A DNA stretch of 5,893 nucleotides from Gammaproteobacteria bacterium. Lineage in GTDB: Bacteria; Pseudomonadota; Gammaproteobacteria; Burkholderiales; Burkholderiaceae_C. The notes beneath the pieces are model-generated. The model saw only the letters and a program-made list of their open reading frames with translations. It was not told the origin of the DNA and ran no database searches. The position numbers and the translations under genes were made by a program. The stretch spans positions 1 through 5,893 of the forward strand of contig JAHIQV010000490.1 of NCBI GenBank assembly GCA_018903185.1. The letters run 5' to 3'. Positions 1-5,305 of the stretch are shown one piece after another (positions within the stretch are counted from its first letter, which is position 1; the number at the start of each line of letters is the position of its first letter).

Positions 1-1
1 C

Positions 2-724
2 GGCCGCCTGGCCGATGTCTGGGTCTATCTCTCCGCTTCGCCGCTGCTGGGGCTCACCGTCACGCTGCTGGTCTACCACGGCGCTTTCGTGGCCTACCGC
101 AAAAGCGGCTTCCATCCGCTGGCCAACCCGGTCGCCCTGTCGGTCATCGTGCTCGGCGCGCTGCTCTGGGCCACGGGCACGCCCTACGCCACCTACTTCG
201 AAGGCGCGCAGTTCGTGCACTTCCTGCTCGGTCCGGCCACCGTGGCGCTGGCTGTGCCGCTGTTCCAGCAGCTCGCGCGCGTGAAGCGCCTGTGGCTGCC
301 CATGGCGGGCGCTCTGGTGGTGGGCACGCTGGCGGCCACGGTCACCGCCATCGGCGTGGGTTGGGCGCTTGGTGCGTCCAAGGCCACCATCGCTTCGCTC
401 GCGCCCAAGTCCGTCACGGCGCCCGTGGCCATGGGCATTGCCGAAAAGATCGGCGGCCTGCCCACGCTCACCGCCGTGCTCGTGGTGTGCACCGGCATCC
501 TCGGTGCGGCCAGTGCGCGCTATGTGCTGGACGCGCTGCGCATCCAGGACCCCACGGTGCGCGGCTTCGCGCTCGGCACCGCGGCGCACGGCATCGGCAC
601 CGCGCGGGCGTTTCTGGTGAGCGAAGAGATGGGCGCCTTCGCCGGCTTGGCCATGGGGCTCACGGCGCTGTTCAGCGCGGTGGCCTTGCCGCTGGTGGCG
701 GGCTGGCTGCTGAACTGGATATAG
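2..724 (+). CDS. lrgB: LrgB/CidB/YohK family inner-membrane protein (5' partial)
   Basis: The open frame runs from the left edge to a TAG at 722-724 and shows 240 residues beginning GRLADVWVYLSASPLLG. Family members usually have about 230 residues and begin a few residues before a similar stretch, so probably only a handful of N-terminal residues are missing. The GTG at 89 is internal because conserved hydrophobic sequence continues upstream of it. Family hallmarks seen: YFEGAQFVHFLLGPATVALAVP in the middle, then SLAPKSVTAPVAMGIAEKIGG, and GTAAHGIGTARA followed by EEMGAFAGLAMGL near the C-terminus. Several hydrophobic segments alternate with short loops, as expected for an integral inner-membrane protein. 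LrgB proteins normally work with a small LrgA/CidA partner, linked to control of murein hydrolases and to export of small metabolites such as pyruvate or glycolate in different organisms. The partner, if present, would lie just upstream, outside the window. The substrate here cannot be told from sequence. The gene converges on the peroxidase gene with a 17-nt gap. Confidence 0.93.
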   Translation, partial: GRLADVWVYLSASPLLGLTVTLLVYHGAFVAYRKSGFHPLANPVALSVIVLGALLWATGTPYATYFEGAQFVHFLLGPATVALAVPLFQQLARVKRLWLPMAGALVVGTLAATVTAIGVGWALGASKATIASLAPKSVTAPVAMGIAEKIGGLPTLTAVLVVCTGILGAASARYVLDALRIQDPTVRGFALGTAAHGIGTARAFLVSEEMGAFAGLAMGLTALFSAVALPLVAGWLLNWI

Positions 725-728
725 GCTC

Positions 729-740
729 CCCCACTCGGGG
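729..740. terminator. Short GC hairpin in the lrgB/peroxidase convergent gap (possible terminator)
   Basis: CCCC-ACTC-GGGG forms a 4-bp stem that nearly fills the 17 nt between the two convergent stop codons. No clear T-tract follows on either strand, so it is weak as an intrinsic terminator. It is listed because it is the only structure in the gap. Confidence 0.25.
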
Positions 741-741
741 T

Positions 742-1224
742 CTATCCCAACGCGGCTTCAATGTCTTTCGCCAGCTTCTCGGGTGCGTCCTGCGGCGCGT
801 AACGCTTGATCACCGTCCCGTCCTTGCCCACCAGGAACTTGGTGAAGTTCCATTTGATGGCCTTGCTGCCCAGCAGACCGGGGGCCTCGGCGCTGAGCCA
901 CTGGTAGAGCGGGTGGGCCTCGGGGCCGTTGACGTCGATCTTGCTCATCATGGGGAAGCTGACGCCGAAGTTGCGCTGGCAAAAGGTGGCGATGTCTTCA
1001 TTGCTGCCGGGGTCCTGGCTGCCAAACTGGTTGCACGGGAAGCCCAGCACCACCAGGCCACGCGCGCCGTAGGTCTGGTGCAGCTGCTCCAGGCCACCGA
1101 ACTGCGGCGTGAAACCGCAGGCGCTGGCGGTGTTGACAATGAGCATCGGACGGCCGCGAAACTGCTCAAGGGCGACCGGCTTTCCGTCGATGGACTGGGC
1201 TTCGAAGTCGTAGATCGTGTGCAT
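742..1224 (-). CDS. Glutathione peroxidase family protein (Cys-type, probably thioredoxin-linked thiol peroxidase)
   Basis: A 160-residue protein, the usual length for bacterial GPx/BtuE-like enzymes, which reduce H2O2 and organic or lipid hydroperoxides in the cytoplasm. It has a thioredoxin-like fold. The peroxidatic residue is Cys36 in NTASACGFTP, where vertebrate enzymes carry selenocysteine. The rest of the catalytic tetrad can be assigned as Gln70 (in FGSQDPG), Trp125 and Asn126 (in KWNFTKF). The signature GFPCNQF is at 61-67. Cys82 in FCQRNFGVSFP sits where the resolving cysteine lies in thioredoxin-dependent family members, so thioredoxin is a more likely reductant than glutathione; this is inferred from the family. 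The ATG at 1222-1224 was chosen because AGGAG (complement of 1230-1234) lies 5 nt upstream and MHTIYDFEAQSIDGK is a typical N-terminus. The frame stays open upstream to 1617, but that extension lacks family similarity and overlaps the divergent gene. It is transcribed divergently from the pseudo-receiver gene. Confidence 0.95.
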   Translation of the reverse strand: MHTIYDFEAQSIDGKPVALEQFRGRPMLIVNTASACGFTPQFGGLEQLHQTYGARGLVVLGFPCNQFGSQDPGSNEDIATFCQRNFGVSFPMMSKIDVNGPEAHPLYQWLSAEAPGLLGSKAIKWNFTKFLVGKDGTVIKRYAPQDAPEKLAKDIEAALG

Positions 1225-1398
1225 GGAGGCTCCTGTAAACCAGGGCTCACTATGGCAGATCGAGGTGGTCTTGTGCACGGGAGGGGAACGGGATCGCGGC
1301 GGCGATGAACCATTCGTGTGCCGGCTTGCCCGGGGGCGCACCGAAGCGGGCATACTCTTCAGGCGGGTAGTTACTTTGTCTTCAGTGGAGACGTTTGA
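1225..1398. promoter_or_regulatory. Divergent intergenic region between peroxidase and pseudo-receiver genes, with an inverted repeat
   Basis: These 174 nt must hold promoters for both neighbours. The clearest structure is a perfect inverted repeat, TGCCCG (1327-1332) with 14 nt to CGGGCA (1347-1352), which could be an operator. It overlaps a weak plus-strand promoter candidate, TTGCCC (1326-1331) and CATACT (1351-1356), with a long 19-nt spacer. On the minus strand CATAGT (complement of 1249-1254) is a possible but unconvincing -10 box for the peroxidase. No OxyR or other known regulator motif was recognised. Confidence 0.35.
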
Positions 1399-2514
1399 AT
1401 GGCAGTTGCGTATACGGTGGCCCTGGTGGGTTTCGCACAGAACGAGTCGGCGACCTTCGAGTCGTTTTTCCAGCTGGCCGCCCGCCGGCCTCCCGCTTAC
1501 ACCGTGCAGGACGAGGTGATGGATGCCCAGATCCTGATCGTCAACGCCGACAACACCCAGGCACTTCACCTCGTGTGCGATGCGGAATTGCCGGGCAAGG
1601 TGCTGCTGGTGGGACACAACGACGGGGACACTGGCTGGCCCCTGCAGCGCAAACCCGTCAGGCTGGTGTCGGTGCTGGCGGCGATGGATGAGCTGGTGGG
1701 TCTGAGGCGGCCGGCCGCGGCTCGCGCCAACGCCACAAATCCGGTGTCACCCCGTCAGGGCGCCGATCGCGGTTTCGCAGCCACCGAGCCGGCGGACAGC
1801 CGCAAAGTCCCGTTGGTGCCCGCTGCCCGGCTTCGGCCGCCCTCGTTCGAAACGGAGTTCCCGGCCACGCAGCGCATGGAACGCAGCCGTGAGCAGCCCG
1901 TTCCCCAGACCCCCACCTCCGCGACGCCTGCTCGCCCGGCGATCGAGGCGCGCCCTTCCCGCATGCCTCGGCCCGGCGTGATGGGGTTGACCGACTTTGG
2001 GGGCCTGGATGTGTTGCCAACGCCCGCTGCCGGCGCCCGCTCGACGTCCTCGCGCTCCACACGCGCAGCGGCCGAACACACCCGGTCGCCCGTGCCCGAG
2101 GTCAGGCGGGGTGACGTGCTGCTGGTGGCTGAAAGCCTGGTCGAAGGCCGCATCCTCCACAAGCGCCTCAAACGCTACAACCTGTCCATTGACTGGTCGC
2201 GCGAGGCTGCTCAGTCCCTGGCCATGCTCAAGGCCCACCCCTACCGGCTGGTGATCATTGACCGGCTCAATGGGGAGCCCGACGCTTATCAGATCTGTCG
2301 CAGCGCCAAGCAGCGCAGGCTGCCCAACGGGCAGAGTCCGGTGGTGGTGATGTTTGCGCCCAGTGCGGGCACCATGGACCGCCTGAAAGCCGGTCTGGCC
2401 GGCAGCGACGCCTACCTGTCGCGTTCGGTGGGGGAGGGGGAGCTCTACAAGGTGCTGGCTCAGCACCGCCTGGTCAACCTGGACGGCTTTGAGCAGACCA
2501 ATATCAGTTACTGA
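1399..2514 (+). CDS. Tandem degenerate receiver-domain (pseudo-response-regulator) protein
   Basis: A 371-residue protein in three parts. Residues 5-100 read like a receiver-type alpha/beta domain: hydrophobic strands at YTVALVGF, AQILIVNA and KVLLVGHN, and a Lys85-Pro86 pair where receivers have their conserved KP. The phosphoacceptor Asp is replaced by Asn49. Residues about 104-235 are rich in Pro, Arg, Ala and Ser and are probably disordered. Residues 238-356 form a clearer CheY-like domain: DVLLVAES replaces the usual VDDE acidic pair (Ala244, Glu245), Asp288 in LVIIDRL occupies the phosphoacceptor site, Phe319 replaces the conserved Thr/Ser, and Arg342-Ser343 replaces Lys-Pro. Conventional phosphorelay seems unlikely in either domain. 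No DNA-binding, kinase or cyclase domain is visible, which suggests a protein-protein adaptor; this is inference. The start is ATG 1399, with GGAG at 1387-1390, 8 nt upstream. No histidine kinase is adjacent. I do not recognise a named gene. The C-terminal receiver fold is fairly secure, the N-terminal one less so. Confidence 0.85.
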   Translation: MAVAYTVALVGFAQNESATFESFFQLAARRPPAYTVQDEVMDAQILIVNADNTQALHLVCDAELPGKVLLVGHNDGDTGWPLQRKPVRLVSVLAAMDELVGLRRPAAARANATNPVSPRQGADRGFAATEPADSRKVPLVPAARLRPPSFETEFPATQRMERSREQPVPQTPTSATPARPAIEARPSRMPRPGVMGLTDFGGLDVLPTPAAGARSTSSRSTRAAAEHTRSPVPEVRRGDVLLVAESLVEGRILHKRLKRYNLSIDWSREAAQSLAMLKAHPYRLVIIDRLNGEPDAYQICRSAKQRRLPNGQSPVVVMFAPSAGTMDRLKAGLAGSDAYLSRSVGEGELYKVLAQHRLVNLDGFEQTNISY

Positions 2515-2523
2515 ACCCCGCGC

Positions 2524-2539
2524 CGCGCCTGAGGGCGCG
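2524..2539. terminator. GC stem-loop between convergent genes (candidate bidirectional terminator)
   Basis: CGCGCC-TGAG-GGCGCG is a perfect 6-bp GC stem with a 4-nt loop. It lies 9 nt after the stop of the pseudo-receiver gene and directly abuts the lplT stop codon (complement of 2540-2542). It is symmetrical and so could serve both strands. No T-tract follows on either side, so intrinsic termination is unproven. Confidence 0.45.
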
Positions 2540-3823
2540 TCATCCATGGAGATCGTCGCGGCGGGCGATCTCCATCAGGCGTTCGAGTTCGTGCGGGTGC
2601 GTGCGCTGGTTGTGCTGGTGCCACTTCATGATCAGCCACATGAAACCCGCGACCACAAGACCAAACGCGGTGATGGCGGCGAAGGCCGACAGGCCGGCCG
2701 CAGTGGAGAAGCTGTAGAGCGCGCCCAGACCGAGGATGCAGGCCTGTTCGTTGAAGTTCTGCACGGCGATGGAACGGCCCGCCCCCATCAGGTTGTGGCC
2801 CCGGTGCTGCAGCAGGGCGTTCATCGGCACCACCAGGAACCCCCCCAGGCCACCGAGCAGCACCAGAAAGGGTGCCGCGACCCAGACGTTGTCGATGAAG
2901 TTCATCAGGATCACCAGCACGCCCATGGCGATGCCCAGCGGCATCACGCGGGTGGCCTGGTCCAGCCGCATGCGCATCGAGGCCACCACCGCGCCCACGG
3001 CGGTGCCCAGCGCCACCACGCCCACCAGCGACGAGGCCTGCGTGGTGCTGTAGCCCAGCGCCGCGCCGGCCCAGGCCAGCACGATGTAGCGCAGGTTGCC
3101 CGAGACGCCCCAGAACAGCGTGGTGGTCGAGAGCGAGATCTGGCCCAGGTGGTCGCGCCAGAGCCGGCTGTTGCAGCGCCAGAAGTCGGGCAGCAGGGCC
3201 AGCGGGTTCTTGGGCATGTGGCGGGGTGTCACGCCGGTCAGCGGGATGCGGGTGTTGAACCAGGCCGCGATGGCATAGATGAACACCAGCGCGCCGATCG
3301 CCGCTTCGGCCGGGTGCGTGATGCCGGTGTGCAGCAGCGGCAGATCAATCGCCAGCAGGCGGTCAGCTATCCAGGGCGCCACCAGCTGTCCGCCCAGCAG
3401 CACGCCCAGGATGATGGAAGCGATGGTCAGACCCTCGATCCAGCCGTTGGCCTTGACCAGTTGCGAAGGTGGCAACAGTTCGGTGAGGATGCCGTATTTG
3501 GCGGGTGAATAGGCTGCGGCACCCAGGCCGACCAACGTGTAGGCCAGCAGTGGGTGCACACCTGCCAGCATCAGCAGACAGCCCGCCACCTTGATGGCGT
3601 TGCTGATGAACATCACCTGGCCTTTGGGTTTTGCGTCGGCGAACGCGCCCACAAAAGGCGCCAGCACCACGTAAAACAGGGCAAACAGCGGCACCAGTGC
3701 CGCACTCTGCCATTCGGGTGCGCCGCGTGTGCGCAGCAACTCGATGGCGGCCACAAACAGCGCGTTGTCAGCCAGAGAGCTGAAAAACTGCGCCGTCATG
3801 ATGGTGTAGAAGCCGCGCTTCAT
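2540..3823 (-). CDS. lplT: Lysophospholipid transporter LplT (MFS)
   Basis: A 427-residue major facilitator superfamily protein, slightly longer than the E. coli protein (397 residues from memory). LplT flips lysophospholipids, chiefly lysophosphatidylethanolamine, across the inner membrane for reacylation by Aas. Family features seen: the N-terminus MKRGFYTIMTAQFFSSLADN, the loop GAFADAKPKG (59-68, an MFS loop 2-3 type motif), YSPAKYGILTELLP (105-118), NGWIEG (126-131) and NALLQHRG (335-342). About twelve hydrophobic segments can be counted between residues 10 and 400, followed by a charged tail ending HELERLMEIARRDDLHG. Start choice: the frame extends upstream to 4033, but that 70-residue extension is hydrophilic and unlike the family, and the MKRGFYT start fits homologues. 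No Shine-Dalgarno sequence precedes this ATG; the nine bases before it read ATCACCTCC. In E. coli lplT is paired with aas; no aas is seen here. It is divergent from alr. Confidence 0.93.
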   Translation of the reverse strand: MKRGFYTIMTAQFFSSLADNALFVAAIELLRTRGAPEWQSAALVPLFALFYVVLAPFVGAFADAKPKGQVMFISNAIKVAGCLLMLAGVHPLLAYTLVGLGAAAYSPAKYGILTELLPPSQLVKANGWIEGLTIASIILGVLLGGQLVAPWIADRLLAIDLPLLHTGITHPAEAAIGALVFIYAIAAWFNTRIPLTGVTPRHMPKNPLALLPDFWRCNSRLWRDHLGQISLSTTTLFWGVSGNLRYIVLAWAGAALGYSTTQASSLVGVVALGTAVGAVVASMRMRLDQATRVMPLGIAMGVLVILMNFIDNVWVAAPFLVLLGGLGGFLVVPMNALLQHRGHNLMGAGRSIAVQNFNEQACILGLGALYSFSTAAGLSAFAAITAFGLVVAGFMWLIMKWHQHNQRTHPHELERLMEIARRDDLHG

Positions 3824-3914
3824 GGAGGTGATTTTGTGTGCCGGGCCTTGGGTGCGCCTGGTCCTGTGCGGCTGTTTCGTGCGAAAGTCTTGCGACCGGT
3901 CTCCAGTGTCGGCG

Positions 3915-3923
3915 GTTATAGCA
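3915..3923 (-). promoter_or_regulatory. Candidate extended -10 promoter for lplT
   Basis: Read on the minus strand, TGC-TATAAC is an extended -10 element (TGn plus a hexamer matching TATAAT at 5 of 6). It sits in an AT-rich island within GC-rich surroundings. No good -35 box is found 16-18 nt upstream, which an extended -10 can tolerate. Transcription would begin near 3908 and leave a leader of about 85 nt before the lplT ATG. Confidence 0.5.
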
Positions 3924-4050
3924 CGCCATTTGTGACAGTATGTAATACAAAAGCGTGTGAATGACCCATTCACGCTGTCTGCGCCCGCGCAGTGTCCGGC
4001 CCAGGCCAGCATCATTTGGCCAACCCAACTCAACCCCTGACTGTCTGCCC
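3924..4050 (+). promoter_or_regulatory. Upstream region and leader of alr, with possible hairpins
   Basis: The AT-rich stretch 3929-3952 probably holds the alr promoter. TGTAAT (3941-3946) matches the -10 consensus at 5 of 6 but lacks a convincing -35, and GTAT-GTA-ATAC (3938-3948) is a small palindrome. The leader can form CTGCG-CCCG-CGCAG (3979-3992) and GGCCA-8 nt-TGGCC (4004-4021). The bases immediately before ATG 4051 (ctgactgtctgccc) contain no Shine-Dalgarno sequence. No known riboswitch was recognised. Confidence 0.35.
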
Positions 4051-5181
4051 ATGCCCCGCCCGATCCTCGCCACCGTTCACCCCGAAGCCTTGCGCCACAA
4101 CCTGAACCAGGCCCGCGTGCGTGCGCCCGATGCCCGGGTCTGGGCGGTGGTCAAGGCCAATGCCTATGGCCACGGCATCGAGCGCTGCTTTGACGCGCTG
4201 CGTTCGGCCGACGGCTTTGCCCTGCTCGATCTGGCCGAGGCCGAACGCCTGCGCGCGCTGGACTGGCGCGGCCCCATCCTGCTGCTCGAAGGCGTGTTCG
4301 AACCGCGCGATCTGGAACTGTGCTCGCGCCTGCACCTGTGGCACGCGGTGCACTGTATCGAACAGATCGACTGGCTCGCAGCCCACAAGACGCAGGTGCC
4401 GCACCGCGTGTTCCTCAAGCTCAACAGCGGCATGAACCGCCTCGGCTTCACCCCCACCGCCTTCCGCGCCGCCTGGGCGCGCCTGAACGCGCTGCCGCAG
4501 GTGGAAGAGATCTCGCTCATGACGCACTTCAGCGACGCCGACGGTCCGCGCGGCATTGCCCACCAGGTGGCCGCGTTCGAGCAGGCCACCGCCGACCTGC
4601 CGGGTGAGCGCACCCTGTGCAACAGCGCGGCCCTGCTGCGCCATGCCAGCACCCCGCTGCGTGGCGACGGTGTGACGACGCTGGCCGGCGACTGGGTTCG
4701 CGAAGGCATCGCCCTGTACGGCTGCGCGCCCGACTACCCGGAGCACACCGCCGCGGGCTGGGACCTGCAACCCACGATGACCCTCGCCAGCCGGCTCATC
4801 GGCACGCAGCAGCTGCAGCCGGGCGACACCGTGGGCTACGGCTCGGCGTTCACCGCCGAAGCCCCCATGCGGGTGGGCGTGGTGGCCTGCGGCTACGCGG
4901 ACGGTTACCCGCGCCACGCGCCCACCGGCACGCCGGTGCTGGTGGCGGGCGTGCGCACCCGGGTGCTGGGCCGTGTCAGCATGGACATGCTCGCGGTGGA
5001 CCTGTCACCGCTGGACGCGGCCGGCGTGCCCGCCGGGATCGGGGCCGAGGTGGTGCTGTGGGGCCGCTCGGCAACGGGCGCGGCGCTGCCGGCGGACGAG
5101 GTGGCCGCTGCGGCGGGCACGATCGCTTATGAGTTGTTGTGCGCGGTGGCGCCGCGGGTGCCGTTTTCGCCTCCGCTGTGA
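4051..5181 (+). CDS. alr: Alanine racemase (PLP-dependent)
   Basis: A 376-residue fold-type III PLP enzyme that interconverts L- and D-alanine in the cytoplasm and supplies D-Ala for peptidoglycan. The N-terminal TIM-barrel part carries the PLP lysine Lys35 in [12 protein letters not shown]. Other matches are [12 protein letters not shown] (123-133, with Arg130 in the position that contacts substrate and cofactor), MTHFSDAD (157-164), NSAALLRH (191-198) and REGIALYG (217-224). The C-terminal beta domain has the second catalytic base Tyr263 in [17 protein letters not shown] (281-288) and GRVSMDML (307-314). Length and all expected catalytic residues are intact. ATG 4051 ([17 protein letters not shown]) fits the family. 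The in-frame ATG at 3961 would add 30 Arg/Pro-rich residues that are neither family-like nor a signal peptide. It cannot be told from sequence whether this is the biosynthetic or the catabolic (DadX) type; no dadA is adjacent. It is divergent from lplT. Confidence 0.96.
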   Translation: MPRPILATVHPEALRHNLNQARVRAPDARVWAVVKANAYGHGIERCFDALRSADGFALLDLAEAERLRALDWRGPILLLEGVFEPRDLELCSRLHLWHAVHCIEQIDWLAAHKTQVPHRVFLKLNSGMNRLGFTPTAFRAAWARLNALPQVEEISLMTHFSDADGPRGIAHQVAAFEQATADLPGERTLCNSAALLRHASTPLRGDGVTTLAGDWVREGIALYGCAPDYPEHTAAGWDLQPTMTLASRLIGTQQLQPGDTVGYGSAFTAEAPMRVGVVACGYADGYPRHAPTGTPVLVAGVRTRVLGRVSMDMLAVDLSPLDAAGVPAGIGAEVVLWGRSATGAALPADEVAAAAGTIAYELLCAVAPRVPFSPPL

Positions 5182-5214
5182 TCGGCACGGGCGGCGGAGG
5201 GGCCGGGCGGTCAA

Positions 5215-5240
5215 AGAAAAGGCGCAACATCCTGTTTTCT
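5215..5240 (+). terminator. Possible weak terminator hairpin after alr
   Basis: AGAAAAGG (5215-5222) can pair with CCTGTTTTCT (5231-5240), leaving a 2-nt bulge and an 8-nt loop. The stem is mostly A-T and no separate T-tract follows, so it is only a weak candidate for ending alr transcription 34 nt after its stop. I see no better terminator between alr and the efflux gene. Confidence 0.2.
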
Positions 5241-5254
5241 GGTTCGAGCAGATC

Positions 5255-5283
5255 TTGTACCCCAGGGGGTATATGTGTATACT
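5255..5283 (+). promoter_or_regulatory. Sigma70-type promoter of the RND adaptor gene
   Basis: TTGTAC (5255-5260) and TATACT (5278-5283, 5 of 6 to TATAAT) are separated by exactly 17 nt. This is the best promoter in the window. Transcription would start near 5290, leaving a leader of roughly 15 nt with AGGAG at 5295-5299, 6 nt before ATG 5306. The spacer holds a palindrome, listed separately, which suggests regulation by repression. Confidence 0.7.
5258..5271. promoter_or_regulatory. Operator-like inverted repeat TACCCC-AG-GGGGTA inside the promoter spacer
   Basis: A perfect 6-bp inverted repeat with a 2-nt centre overlaps the last three bases of the -35 box and the spacer. A G/C tract flanked by T-A steps is the general pattern of operators for the CsoR/RcnR/FrmR (DUF156) repressor family, which sense Cu(I), Ni/Co, formaldehyde or persulfides; this link is by resemblance only. 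A second inverted repeat, GTATA-TGTG-TATAC (5269-5282), overlaps the -10 box, and GTATA recurs at 5291-5295. The 17-nt promoter spacing argues against a MerR-type activator, which needs 19-20 nt. No regulator gene is in the window. Confidence 0.55.
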
Positions 5284-5305
5284 ACGACCCGTATAGGAGA
5301 AAGCC

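Noticed and set aside
292..1308. A 338-codon plus-strand frame spanning lrgB and the peroxidase
   Set aside because: It overlaps two well-supported genes in other frames, and its His/Arg/Gly-rich translation is typical of a GC-bias shadow frame.
1225..1617. Upstream extension of the peroxidase frame to 1617
   Set aside because: The extension has no family similarity and overlaps the divergent gene, and a good AGGAG precedes the ATG at 1222-1224.
1747..2547. A 266-codon minus-strand frame opposite the pseudo-receiver gene
   Set aside because: It has no recognisable motif and is antisense to a gene with receiver-like sequence and a good ribosome-binding site.
2489..3508. A 339-codon plus-strand frame opposite lplT
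   Set aside because: The translation is His/Gln/Arg-rich without domains and is a shadow of the clear MFS transporter on the other strand.
3066..4011. A 16-nt direct repeat, CCGGCCCAGGCCAGCA, at 3066-3081 and 3996-4011
   Set aside because: One copy is inside lplT coding sequence and the other in the alr leader. In GC-rich DNA such a match is plausible by chance, and nothing else flanks the copies in common.
3961..4050. The in-frame ATG at 3961 as the alr start
   Set aside because: The added 30 residues are Arg/Pro-rich, not a signal peptide, and lie outside the conserved N-terminus beginning MPRP.
4030..4917. A 295-codon minus-strand frame opposite alr
   Set aside because: It is antisense to an intact alanine racemase with all catalytic residues and its own translation shows no family features.
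5269..5282. GTATA-TGTG-TATAC as a MerR-type operator
   Set aside because: MerR-type promoters have 19-20 nt spacers, whereas this promoter already has the optimal 17 nt and the repeat overlaps the -10 box rather than the spacer.
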